A stretch of 64,000 nt of DNA from Shimia aestuarii (GTDB lineage Bacteria > Pseudomonadota > Alphaproteobacteria > Rhodobacterales > Rhodobacteraceae): positions 186,001-250,000 of the forward strand of contig NZ_FOTQ01000004.1 in the NCBI RefSeq assembly GCF_900114635.1, written 5' to 3'. The notes beneath the pieces are model-generated. The model saw only the letters and a list, made by a program, of their open reading frames with translations, was not told the origin of the DNA and did no database searches. This document shows positions 27,989 to 37,783 of this stretch, in pieces. Within the stretch, counting starts at the first letter, position 1, and each line of letters begins with the position of its first letter. A program made the position numbers and the translations under genes.

Positions 27989-28549
27989 TCAGGGGATGAT
28001 GCGGGTGTATTTGATGCCTTCGAGTGTCGCGCCCACCTTGAGGCCCGCCTGACCAAAGATCACGGCGATCACTGGCGCCAGAAGGTTCGTGGTCTCTGCG
28101 CTCAGATCACCTGCGTCGTTGGCGACGACATATTCCACGCCAGCCCCGGCAGCCCAGCCGCTGGAGTGACGAAACTCGGTCAGGGCGCCTTCTGTCATGA
28201 AGAACAGCACATGCGCGTATTGGTTGGCGCCGATCTGGAAGCCGACGCTGCCTTTGGTGGCCGAGTAATAATCGACGGTGACATCATTCACCCGTAGCGC
28301 GCCACGACCGTAGCCGCCGCCAACCCCAAACCCGGCCTCGGTCACGACCGGCATCACCAACATGCCCGACGCCTTGTCCCGCAGATCGGTCGTGTTGGGG
28401 TAGTTGGAATAGAGATAGCTCAGTGTAGCATCGACCCGCGCGTCGATCTCATTGGCGCCGTTGCTGCCAACGCCATTGCCACAGGCGGCTGTCATACCCG
28501 CTGCTGCAAGTCCGGTCAGCGCAAAGCCGCGTCTTGTCATCCTGTCCAT
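27989..28549 (-). CDS. SYLF/YSC84-domain lipoprotein, Tat-type signal
   Basis: Predicted lipid-binding protein of about 186 residues. The leader MDRMTRRGFALTGLAAAGMTAAC combines a twin-arginine RRGFALTG motif with a lipobox TAAC, suggesting a Tat-exported lipoprotein. The remainder is an SYLF/YSC84 domain: KASGMLVMPVVTEAGFGVGGGYGRGAL, YYSATKGSVGFQIGANQYAHVLFFMTEGAL and AEIIGQAGLKVGATLEG-like ending. The ATG with the twin-arginine leader is preferred over a longer upstream frame. The role is unknown; related proteins bind phosphoinositides in eukaryotes. Confidence 0.85.
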   Translation of the reverse strand: MDRMTRRGFALTGLAAAGMTAACGNGVGSNGANEIDARVDATLSYLYSNYPNTTDLRDKASGMLVMPVVTEAGFGVGGGYGRGALRVNDVTVDYYSATKGSVGFQIGANQYAHVLFFMTEGALTEFRHSSGWAAGAGVEYVVANDAGDLSAETTNLLAPVIAVIFGQAGLKVGATLEGIKYTRIIP

Positions 28550-28670
28550 AGTGGTTTGCCTGTATTTTGTTTGTTGTCTGCTCATACCGCCGGTTGTGAT
28601 CCGGATCCTGCGGCGCATTATAGGCTGCGCCGCATCTTCTGTCACTAGGCGTTCAAAGGGGTTGAGCGGG

Positions 28671-29717
<1,047 letters not shown>

Positions 29718-29786
29718 CTATCTCAAGGCTAGGAATTGCCGCAGAGCCGCGTTATGTGAAGGAGAAATCCAAAAGGGCAGCAGATT

Positions 29787-30311
29787 TTGAACTGGCACCA
29801 GACCGTATTCGAACTCATCGATATGCGCAGCTTCTCGAACCTCTGGTTCTGGATTGCGCTGGCTGTTTTCTGGTCCTCGGCAAGCCATTGGGTGCTTGGC
29901 GTGCCTTGGGATATGGTGCTTCGGGCGAAACGCGTGGGCGCGCAGGCCGAAATCGACCTGCAGGATATGGTGCGGATCAACACAAACCGCATTCTTTACA
30001 TCGCGCGAGTGTCAGGGCTTTGGCTTTTGGCGCTGGCCTGTTTCGTGTTGACTGGCCTCGCGGTCCTGGGCTGGTTCTATGCGGTTGAATTTGCCCAGGC
30101 GGTGTTTTTGCTGATGTTTCCGATGTCTTTCGTGGGCGCGATGAGCATTTCGACAGCGAACCGTATCCAGGTCGAAGAGGCCACGGGAGAGCTATTGCGC
30201 AAGCGGTTGGGACGGCATCGTTTCTGGGTGCAATTCGTTGGCATGATTTCCATTTTTGTCACCTCGCTTTGGGGCATGTACCAGAATTTTCAAATTTCGC
30301 CCTTGGGCTGA
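29787..30311 (+). CDS. Uncharacterised multi-pass membrane protein
   Basis: A 174-residue inner-membrane protein with about four hydrophobic segments (FWIALAVFWSSASHWVLG, LWLLALACFVLTGLAVLGWFY, AVFLLMFPMSFVGAM, FVGMISIFVTSLWGM). Between segments one and two it has a charged loop, RAKRVGAQAEIDLQDMVRINTNR. I recall similar Rhodobacteraceae proteins being labelled 'component of SufBCD complex', a name without clear support here since no suf gene is near. The TTG start follows AAAAGGGCAG; an ATG 12 codons later is the alternative. It precedes mfd by 16 bp and probably shares its transcript. Confidence 0.75.
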   Translation: MNWHQTVFELIDMRSFSNLWFWIALAVFWSSASHWVLGVPWDMVLRAKRVGAQAEIDLQDMVRINTNRILYIARVSGLWLLALACFVLTGLAVLGWFYAVEFAQAVFLLMFPMSFVGAMSISTANRIQVEEATGELLRKRLGRHRFWVQFVGMISIFVTSLWGMYQNFQISPLG

Positions 30312-30327
30312 TCGGGACGACTGAGCC

Positions 30328-33300
30328 ATGCAAGACGCGCAACACATTTTGGTGGGCGGGGCGCCCGAGGGCTATGACGCACGGTTGATCCTGCGTGAAG
30401 TGGCCCGCAGCGATGGCCCGGTTCTGCATGTTGCCCGCGATGACAAGCGGCTGGCCGCCATGCGGGCAGCATTGGCGTTTTTCCAACCCGATATGCCGGT
30501 CGTCACTTTCCCGGGCTGGGATTGCCTTCCCTATGACCGGATGTCACCGAACGCGGATATCTCGGCCACGCGCATGGCGACACTGGCGGGTCTCGTGCAT
30601 GGGATGCCGGAACAATACGTGCTGTTGACGACGCTCAACGCGGCGACACAACGGGTTCCGGCGCGCGAAGTGCTGCGAGAAGCGGCGTTCAAGGCCGAAG
30701 TGGGTTATCGCGTCGATGAAGGGGCGCTGCGCGCGTTTCTGGTGCGGATGGGGTTCACTCAGGCGCCCACGGTGATGGAACCGGGGGATTACGCCATTCG
30801 GGGCGGGATCATCGACATTTATCCACCGGGGGACAGTGGTCCGGTGCGGCTTGATCTCTTTGGGGATGTGTTGGACGGGGCGCGGCGGTTTGATCCTGCG
30901 ACACAGCGCACCACGGAGAAACTCGATCGGATCGAGCTGGCGCCGGTGAGCGAGGTCATTCTGGACGAAGCCGCGATCACGCGGTTCCGCCAGAATTACA
31001 GGATCGATTTTGGCGCCGCAGGTACGGATGATCCGCTTTATGAAGCGATCAGCGCGGGGCGCAAGCATCAGGGCGTCGAGCATTGGCTGCCGTTTTTCCA
31101 TGATCGCCTGGAGACCCTGTTCGATTATCTGCCGGACGCGGTGGTTTCGCTTGATGATCAGGTAGATGCCGCCCGTCTTTCACGTTGGGATATGGTTGAG
31201 GATCAGTACCAGACCCGCAAGCTCGCCATGCAGCAGAAGGCGCGGATCGACACGGTCTACAAACCTGTGCCGCCGGGGTTGCTGTATCTGAACGATCCGG
31301 ATTGGGTTGAGGCGATTGCCAGCCGGCGCGTGTTACAATTCAATCCACTGCCACAAGCCAGCGGACCCGGCGCGATTGATGCCGGAGGGCGGATCGGCCG
31401 GAATTTCGCGCCCGAGCGTCAGCAGGAAAACCTGAGCCTTTTTGAGGCATTGGCGGATCATATTCGCAAGAAACTGCCCGATGGGCCGGTGGTTGTGGCC
31501 AGCTATTCCGAAGGGGCGCGGGAACGTCTGAGCGGGTTGATCGAAGACGAAGGTCTGGCCGAAACCGTGCATGTCACGGACGCTGCGCGGATTGGGAAAA
31601 CCGGTCTGTATCTCGCAGTTTGGGCGCTTGAGCATGGCTTCGAAACGCCAGACATGACGGTGATTTCCGAGCAGGATGTTCTGGGGGACCGGTTGATCCG
31701 GGCGCCGCGCAAGAAGCGTCGGGCAGAGAATTTTCTGACCGAGGCGCAGTCGCTCAGCCCCGGCGATCTGGTCGTTCATGTGGATCACGGGATCGGGCGC
31801 TATCACGGGCTGGAGGTGATCACCGCCGCGGGCGCGGCGCATGAGTGTATCAGCCTTGAGTATGCTGAAAACTCAAAGCTTTACCTACCGGTCGAGAATA
31901 TCGAACTGCTGTCCAAATACGGCCATGATGAGGGGCTGTTGGATCGGCTGGGTGGTGGCGCGTGGCAGGCCAAGAAAGCCAAGCTCAAGGAACGCATTCG
32001 CGAGATGGCGGACCGCCTGATCCGCGTGGCGGCCGAGCGGGCCTTGCGCACCGCGCCGGTGATGCAGGCGCAGCACCATGCGTGGGAGGAATTCAGCGCG
32101 CGGTTCCCCTATGAGGAGACCGACGACCAGTTGCGAGCCATCGAAGACGTGATGGGCGATCTGGGGTCGGGGCAACCGATGGACCGTCTGGTTTGTGGCG
32201 ATGTGGGTTTCGGCAAAACCGAGGTGGCGATGCGCGCGGCCTTTGTTGCGGCGATGTCGGGCATGCAGGTGGCGGTGATCGCGCCAACAACGCTTTTGGC
32301 GCGACAGCACTTCAAGAGCTTTGCCGAACGGTTCCGGGGTTTTCCTTTGGAAGTCAGAGGCTTGTCGCGCTTTGTTTCTGCGGGCGAAGCGGACAAGACG
32401 CGGGACGGGATTGCGCGGGGTACTGTGGATATTGTCATTGGCACCCACGCGTTGCTGGCCAAATCGGTACGGTTCAAGAACCTCGGCCTGTTGGTTATTG
32501 ACGAGGAACAGCATTTCGGCGTGTCCCACAAAGAGCGGCTCAAACAGATGCGCTCGGACGTGCATGTGCTGACCCTGACCGCGACACCCATCCCGCGCAC
32601 CCTGCAACTTAGCCTGTCGGGGGTGCGCGACCTTTCGATCATTGGCACGCCGCCCGTGGATCGTTTGGCGATCCGCACCTATGTCAGCGAATTTGATGGC
32701 GTTACCATACGCGAGGCGCTGTTAAGGGAGCATTACCGGGGCGGGCAAAGTTTCTATGTCGTGCCAAGGATCAGCGATCTACCTGATATCGAAGCGTTTT
32801 TGCGAGATCATGTGCCGGAGGTGTCGGTCATCACTGCGCATGGCCAGATGGCGGCGGGAGAGCTGGATGATCGCATGAACGCCTTCTATGACGGCAAGTA
32901 TGACGTTCTGCTGGCAACAACCATTGTTGAATCCGGGTTGGACATTCCAACGGCGAACACGATGGTGGTGCATCGCGCGGATATGTTTGGGCTTGCGCAA
33001 CTCTACCAGATCAGGGGGCGCGTGGGCCGCTCGAAGACGCGGGCTTATGCGTATTTGACCACGAAACCACGAATGAAGCTGACCCCGGCGGCGGAAAAAC
33101 GGCTGCGGGTTCTGGGCTCTCTGGATACGCTGGGGGCCGGATTTACCCTTGCTTCTCAAGATCTTGACATTCGCGGGGCCGGGAACCTGCTGGGCGAGGA
33201 ACAGTCGGGGCAGATGCGCGATGTCGGCTATGAGCTTTACCAGTCGATGCTGGAAGAGGCGATTGCCAAGATCAAAGCAGGCGAGATGGAAGGGTTGTCG

Positions 33301-33807
33301 GATGCCGATGACCAATGGGCACCGCAGATCAACCTTGGGGTGCCGGTTCTGATCCCGGAAAGCTATGTGCCCGATCTTGATGTGCGTCTTGGGCTTTACC
33401 GTCGACTGAGCGGGTTGCAGGGCAAGGTTGAGCTTGAGGGCTTTGCTGCGGAACTGATCGACCGGTTTGGGAAATTGCCGAAAGAAGTCAACACTTTGCT
33501 GCTCGTTGTTCGCATCAAGGAGATGTGCAAGAAGGCCGGGATTGCCAAGCTGGATGGTGGCCCCAAGGGGGCGACGATCCAGTTTCACAACGACAAGTTT
33601 GCCTCGCCGCAGGGGCTTGTGGAGTTCATCCAGAACCAGAAGGGTCTGGCCAAGGTCAAGGACAACAAGATCGTGGTGCGGCGCGACTGGAAGAGCGAAG
33701 CAGACAAGATCAAGGGGGCGTTCGCCATTGCACGCGACCTTGCCGTGAAGGTGCGCGATGAGCGTAAACGGGCCAAGGCGAAGGGGCAGAAACCGACGTC
33801 GGTCTAA
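30328..33807 (+). CDS. mfd: Transcription-repair coupling factor Mfd
   Basis: DNA translocase of 1159 residues that removes stalled RNA polymerase and recruits UvrA to lesions. In order: UvrB-like N-terminal region (residues about 1-330), RNA-polymerase-interacting domain (SPGDLVVHVDHGIGRYHGLE near 480), helicase motor with Walker A GDVGFGKTEVAMRA (about 625), DEEQHFG, TATPIPRTLQ and motif VI QIRGRVGRS, then the C-terminal TRCF domain. Length is typical. A short 11-bp tandem repeat covers the stop codon. Confidence 0.97.
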   Translation: MQDAQHILVGGAPEGYDARLILREVARSDGPVLHVARDDKRLAAMRAALAFFQPDMPVVTFPGWDCLPYDRMSPNADISATRMATLAGLVHGMPEQYVLLTTLNAATQRVPAREVLREAAFKAEVGYRVDEGALRAFLVRMGFTQAPTVMEPGDYAIRGGIIDIYPPGDSGPVRLDLFGDVLDGARRFDPATQRTTEKLDRIELAPVSEVILDEAAITRFRQNYRIDFGAAGTDDPLYEAISAGRKHQGVEHWLPFFHDRLETLFDYLPDAVVSLDDQVDAARLSRWDMVEDQYQTRKLAMQQKARIDTVYKPVPPGLLYLNDPDWVEAIASRRVLQFNPLPQASGPGAIDAGGRIGRNFAPERQQENLSLFEALADHIRKKLPDGPVVVASYSEGARERLSGLIEDEGLAETVHVTDAARIGKTGLYLAVWALEHGFETPDMTVISEQDVLGDRLIRAPRKKRRAENFLTEAQSLSPGDLVVHVDHGIGRYHGLEVITAAGAAHECISLEYAENSKLYLPVENIELLSKYGHDEGLLDRLGGGAWQAKKAKLKERIREMADRLIRVAAERALRTAPVMQAQHHAWEEFSARFPYEETDDQLRAIEDVMGDLGSGQPMDRLVCGDVGFGKTEVAMRAAFVAAMSGMQVAVIAPTTLLARQHFKSFAERFRGFPLEVRGLSRFVSAGEADKTRDGIARGTVDIVIGTHALLAKSVRFKNLGLLVIDEEQHFGVSHKERLKQMRSDVHVLTLTATPIPRTLQLSLSGVRDLSIIGTPPVDRLAIRTYVSEFDGVTIREALLREHYRGGQSFYVVPRISDLPDIEAFLRDHVPEVSVITAHGQMAAGELDDRMNAFYDGKYDVLLATTIVESGLDIPTANTMVVHRADMFGLAQLYQIRGRVGRSKTRAYAYLTTKPRMKLTPAAEKRLRVLGSLDTLGAGFTLASQDLDIRGAGNLLGEEQSGQMRDVGYELYQSMLEEAIAKIKAGEMEGLSDADDQWAPQINLGVPVLIPESYVPDLDVRLGLYRRLSGLQGKVELEGFAAELIDRFGKLPKEVNTLLLVVRIKEMCKKAGIAKLDGGPKGATIQFHNDKFASPQGLVEFIQNQKGLAKVKDNKIVVRRDWKSEADKIKGAFAIARDLAVKVRDERKRAKAKGQKPTSV

Positions 33808-33841
33808 CGTCGGTATCGTGTCGGTATTGCGTCGGTAACGG
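33798..33841. repeat. Four tandem imperfect 11-bp repeats across the mfd stop
   Basis: Four consecutive 11-bp units start with GTCGGT: GTCGGTCTAAC, GTCGGTATCGT, GTCGGTATTGC and GTCGGTAACGG. The first unit contains the mfd TAA stop codon; the array ends 2 bp before the convergent TPR gene's stop. It is short and diverged, with no evident coding or hairpin role. Confidence 0.75.
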
Positions 33842-33842
33842 C

Positions 33843-35519
33843 TTAGGAGGCTGCCATGGCGGCTTGAGCACAGGCACAGGAAGCTTTGACCGAGGCGTCG
33901 GCGCGAGCTTCGGCCAAATCGAGGCGTTGGCGGATGTGGAGCAGTTCCGCGGTGTCGCCGCGCGCCTTGAGGCAGTCATGCAATCCGCGCAGCGCCCAGA
34001 TATTGTCGGGGTGCATCGTGGCACGCGAGAGTTGGCCGCCAAGTCCGAGGTCCTCGCGATAGACGGCTTCGGCCTCGGCCAGGTGGCCCTGTTCAAAGAG
34101 AAGCGCGCCGAGGGCGTGGCGCACAGGCTGCATCCAGCCCCATGGCTCGTCATAGTTCAGGTTGTCTTCGAAATGCACCGCCTTGCGCAGGTGGTCGAAG
34201 GCAAGGTCGTAGTTCTCTTTGCGGTATTCCAGTTCGCCATGCAGCATGTGGTGGGCGACTTCAAGCAGGTCGACGACGGTGTTGGTGTGCAGTAGGCGGG
34301 TTTCAGGCACGGCGGCACGGGCTTTGGCAAAGGCGGCGGCCTCGATCTCTGCCTGTGCGACATTGCCGAGGGCGGCGTTGGCGACGCCGCGGGCGTAATA
34401 GGTATAGGCGTTGAGCGTGCAGTAAAGGTCTGGGTCTTCGGGCGGATCAAGCTGGGTGAGTTCCTGCCATTTGCCGAACCGGATCAGGATATGCGGGTAC
34501 ATGGCGCAATAGGATTCAAAATAGTCCGCCATGGGGGGTGATGGGACGCGGAGCATTTCCTCGGGGCAGGTGTCGAGGATGCCTTGATTTGCGTCGAGCG
34601 CGGGCTGCATCTGTCCAAGGAACAGCGCGCCGTAGATCACGAAATGGTAGTTGTGGATGCGGTAGCCGGTATAAATGTTGTAGGGGCCCTCGCGTTCGTA
34701 GAACTTCATGTCCGCAACGGTCGCAGCCTGATTCCAGCGCACAACGTTTTCGTAATGCCCACAAAGCACGTCGATATGGGTTGGCATGTGGATCAGATGG
34801 CCGCCATCGGGCATCAGCGTGCGCAGGACGTCGCCAGCCTTGAGCGCCTTTTCGGGATAGGGCGACATCTCCATCAGGTGCACGTAGAGGTGCAAAAGAC
34901 CAGGGTGACGCATGGCGGCCGGGTCGTTGGCCATTGCGCGTTCAAGGATGGCCTCGCATTCAAGCGTATCGGCGCCTTCGGTCGGGGCGGCGGCGGGCAG
35001 GTTCCACATGTTCCACGGAAAGCGGTTGAGCAGGGATTCTGCGAAAATGGTGGTGACCTCAAGGCTGTCGGGATGCGCGGCGTGGGCTGTTCGCATGGCG
35101 TTGGCAAAGGCATCGTTCCACGTTTCCATGGTGTCGATGTCAGTGACGGCCTCTTGCGGGTAGCGGGCGGGCAGGGCGCGGATCAGGGCGGCTTCCACCT
35201 CGGTGGTGTTGGGGAGGCGGTCCATGGCGGCCTGTGTGGCGGCAAAGCTGGTGGCGAGTGCCTCGGCCCGTCCGGCGTCATCGAAATGTTCCCACCACAT
35301 GTTGTAATTGGGGCCTGCCGCATAGGCGATGCCCCAGTGGGCCATGGCGCAATTGGGGTCAGCTTCGGCGGCTTTTTGGAAACAGACGACGGCCTCCTCG
35401 TGATTGTAATTGTAAGTCCAGTTCAGGCCGCGATCGAACCAGCGTTGGGCGTCGGGGCTGGTTGTGGTGACGGCAAAGCTGTGCTGTCCGAGGTCATAAT
35501 CGTAGGTATTCATGGTCAT
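33843..35519 (-). CDS. Tetratricopeptide-repeat protein
   Basis: A 558-residue soluble protein built from helical repeats. TPR-like units are visible at the N-terminus (AQRWFDRGLNWTYNYNHEEAVVCFQKAAEADPNCAMAHWGIAYA) and later (GNVAQAEIEAAAFAKARAAVPETRL; EYRKENYDLAFDHLRKAVHFEDNL). It has no signal peptide. The middle has conserved-looking His/Trp segments (HPGLLHLYVHLMEMSPYPEKAL; HLIHMPTHIDVLCGHYENVVRWN), as in a family of bacterial TPR proteins of unknown function. Start ATG follows AGGGGGGC; a second ATG two codons later is equally possible. It is convergent with mfd. Confidence 0.82.
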   Translation of the reverse strand: MTMNTYDYDLGQHSFAVTTTSPDAQRWFDRGLNWTYNYNHEEAVVCFQKAAEADPNCAMAHWGIAYAAGPNYNMWWEHFDDAGRAEALATSFAATQAAMDRLPNTTEVEAALIRALPARYPQEAVTDIDTMETWNDAFANAMRTAHAAHPDSLEVTTIFAESLLNRFPWNMWNLPAAAPTEGADTLECEAILERAMANDPAAMRHPGLLHLYVHLMEMSPYPEKALKAGDVLRTLMPDGGHLIHMPTHIDVLCGHYENVVRWNQAATVADMKFYEREGPYNIYTGYRIHNYHFVIYGALFLGQMQPALDANQGILDTCPEEMLRVPSPPMADYFESYCAMYPHILIRFGKWQELTQLDPPEDPDLYCTLNAYTYYARGVANAALGNVAQAEIEAAAFAKARAAVPETRLLHTNTVVDLLEVAHHMLHGELEYRKENYDLAFDHLRKAVHFEDNLNYDEPWGWMQPVRHALGALLFEQGHLAEAEAVYREDLGLGGQLSRATMHPDNIWALRGLHDCLKARGDTAELLHIRQRLDLAEARADASVKASCACAQAAMAAS

Positions 35520-35574
35520 TGCCCCCCTGTGTAAAAGGGGCAGTATAACATGGTTTTCGATTGTCTGCTGGAGG

Positions 35575-36786
35575 TCAGGACAGGGCTTCGACGCGGCGCA
35601 TGCGCAGCATTAGAAGAAAGCTAAGGGTGGACAGCACGAAGAGAGCCACGGCCAGCGGCAGCGCGGTGCCGTCAAAGGCCAGTCCGATGGGGGCGGCGAT
35701 GGCCGCGCCAAGGACGGTGGCAATGGCACCCATGATCGACGCGGCGGTGCCGGCCATGTGGCCTAGCGGTTCCATGGCAAGCGCGTTGAGGTTGCCCAGT
35801 GTCATCCCGACGCTGAAGAATACCATGGTTTGCCAGAGAACGAAGGCATAGAACTGTGCCTCACCGACGGGCAGGGCGATGGCGGCCAAGGCCATGGCGG
35901 CGGCGAGGAGGATTTGGACACCCGTGGCCACCGTGATCAGGAAGCGCATGCCAAGGCGCATGACGAGTTTTGCGTTGAGCAGGCTCGCGCTCCCGGAGAT
36001 CAGGGCAACACCGGCAAACCAGAGCGGGAATTCGGCGCCGCGATCATAGGTCAGGTCATAGACCTGTTGCACGGAACTGATCATGCCAAAAAGGGATCCG
36101 AAGATCAGCGATTGCACGAGGATCGAAATACGCACGGCAGGGATGCGCCACATCTCGCCCACGCCCGAAACCAGCTTGCCCAGTGAGAACGGGCGGCGGT
36201 TTTCCACGGCGAGCGGTTCGGGCAGGCGGATGCTTACCCAGAGAACCGTGATCAGCGAAAACAGCATGAAGGCGATGAAGATGCCGCGCCAGCCGGAAAA
36301 GTCGATGATCACCGCGCCCAGTGCCGGGGCGATGGCCGGAACCAGCGTGAAGATCATCATGGCAAAGGACACGATGCGCGCCATTTCGCGACCTGAATAG
36401 AGGTCGCGCACGATGGCCATGGTGACGATGCGCGGACCGGCCGTGCCGATGCCCTGGACGACGCGGGCGATCAGGATGATTTCGAGTGTCTGGCCGATAT
36501 AGGCGACAAAGGCGCAGATCGAATATATCACCGCGCCGCCGATCAACACGGGTTTGCGTCCGAAACGGTCCGACAGCGGCCCCGTGAAAAACGTGCCCAC
36601 GCCCATGCCCAGAACATAGGAAGTCAGGATCAGTTGCGCACGGTTGATGTTGTCGGGGCTGAGCTGTTGTCCGATCTCGGGAAGTGCGGGCAACATGGCG
36701 TCTATGGAAAAGGCCACGGTCGCAAAGAGCATCGCACACATGGCGATGAATTCGACCCGGCTCATGGGCATGGTATCCTTGGTCAT
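35575..36786 (-). CDS. Bcr/CflA-type MFS drug efflux transporter
   Basis: Major-facilitator proton antiporter of 403 residues with about twelve membrane segments. The Bcr/CflA N-terminus MSRVEFIAMCAMLFATVAFSIDAMLPALPEI, motif A GPLSDRFGRKPVLIGG and motif C-like AIAPALGAVIIDFSGWRGIF are present. Members export drugs such as bicyclomycin or chloramphenicol, or metabolites; the substrate is unknown. A longer frame upstream reads into the K+ channel gene; the ATG chosen overlaps that gene's stop by 4 bp. It is the last gene of a four-gene overlapping operon. Confidence 0.9.
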   Translation of the reverse strand: MTKDTMPMSRVEFIAMCAMLFATVAFSIDAMLPALPEIGQQLSPDNINRAQLILTSYVLGMGVGTFFTGPLSDRFGRKPVLIGGAVIYSICAFVAYIGQTLEIILIARVVQGIGTAGPRIVTMAIVRDLYSGREMARIVSFAMMIFTLVPAIAPALGAVIIDFSGWRGIFIAFMLFSLITVLWVSIRLPEPLAVENRRPFSLGKLVSGVGEMWRIPAVRISILVQSLIFGSLFGMISSVQQVYDLTYDRGAEFPLWFAGVALISGSASLLNAKLVMRLGMRFLITVATGVQILLAAAMALAAIALPVGEAQFYAFVLWQTMVFFSVGMTLGNLNALAMEPLGHMAGTAASIMGAIATVLGAAIAAPIGLAFDGTALPLAVALFVLSTLSFLLMLRMRRVEALS

Positions 36787-37145
36787 GGCCTGGGCGGGTC
36801 GTCCATGTTGTCGGCTTGCGGTTCGTGTTCGGCCTTGTGATGTCCAAGCCGCGCAACGAGCCATTCGGTGTGGGCCGCGCGTTTTTCGGCGGCGATATGG
36901 CCGATCTGCTGAATAACGAAAGCAAAGATGCCCAGTCCGACGAAGATGAAAACAGTGGTTCCGATCTTGCCCAGCGTGGTGGCGGGCACCAAGGAGCCGT
37001 AGCCGACGGTGGACAGGGTCACAACCGAGAAGAAATAACTGTCGACCCAGCTCCAGCCTTCGACAAAATGAAAGAAGACCGTACCGCCCACGATGACGGG
37101 GGCGAGCAGAAGAATCAGGGTGATCAGCCGCTCAAGTGTTGTCAT
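36783..37145 (-). CDS. Two-TM potassium channel family protein
   Basis: Small ion-channel protein of 120 residues. Two membrane helices (LITLILLLAPVIVGGTVFFHFV and IGTTVFIFVGLGIFAFVIQQI) flank a pore helix and the K+ selectivity filter TLSTVGYGSLVP. A charged cytoplasmic tail follows without a visible RCK or cyclic-nucleotide domain, so gating is not evident. It overlaps neighbours by 4 bp on both sides (DsbA-like upstream, MFS downstream), which implies coupled translation. Confidence 0.88.
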   Translation of the reverse strand: MTTLERLITLILLLAPVIVGGTVFFHFVEGWSWVDSYFFSVVTLSTVGYGSLVPATTLGKIGTTVFIFVGLGIFAFVIQQIGHIAAEKRAAHTEWLVARLGHHKAEHEPQADNMDDPPRP

Positions 37146-37783
37146 TCGGCGGCCTGTTGGTCTCGCAATTCGCCGATCACCTTGCGCCAGAGATCGGTGG
37201 GTTGCGCGCCGGGAACCGCATGCTGGTTGGCCACGATGAATGTCGGCACCGAGTTCACGCCCATCTCGCGGCTGTGGGCGTCGCGCTGGCGGATGTTGTC
37301 CACGTCGGCGTCCGAGGCGAGCAGTTTGCCAATGACCGCGGCATCCAGTCCGGCGCTGTCGGCGATGTCGCAGAGCACTTCGCTGTTGCCAATATCGCGG
37401 CCTTCCTTGAAATACGCCTTGAAGAGCGCATCCACGACGGCGTTCTGTTTGCCCTCGATCCCGGCCCAGTGGATCAGGCGATGGGCGTTGATGGTGTTGG
37501 GGGTGCGTTTGATCGCGGCAAAGTCGATGTCGAGCCCTTCGTCGCGGGCGTGCTGGTCGATCTCGGCATAGACACGCACGGCGTTTTCCTTTCCACCGAA
37601 CTTGGCTTCAAGATACTGGCGCCGGTCCATGCCCTCTGGCGGCATGTCGGGGTTAAGCTGGAACGGGTGCCATTCGATGGCAAAGGGGTGATCGGGCTCG
37701 GCCTCCATCGCCTTTTCCAGCCGGGCCTTGCCGATATAGCACCAAGGGCAGATGGGGTCGGAGAGAATGTCGAGCTTGATCAT
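37142..37783 (-). CDS. DsbA/FrnE-like thioredoxin-fold oxidoreductase
   Basis: Cytoplasmic thioredoxin-fold protein of 213 residues in the FrnE/2-hydroxychromene-2-carboxylate isomerase group. The active site is LDILSDPICPWCYIGKARLEKAM with CPWC near residue 12, and the C-terminal cis-Pro region is VNSVPTFIVANQHAVPGAQP. No signal peptide is present, so it acts inside the cell; the partner is unknown. It overlaps the AMP-ligase gene upstream and the K+ channel downstream by 4 bp each. Confidence 0.9.
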   Translation of the reverse strand: MIKLDILSDPICPWCYIGKARLEKAMEAEPDHPFAIEWHPFQLNPDMPPEGMDRRQYLEAKFGGKENAVRVYAEIDQHARDEGLDIDFAAIKRTPNTINAHRLIHWAGIEGKQNAVVDALFKAYFKEGRDIGNSEVLCDIADSAGLDAAVIGKLLASDADVDNIRQRDAHSREMGVNSVPTFIVANQHAVPGAQPTDLWRKVIGELRDQQAAE

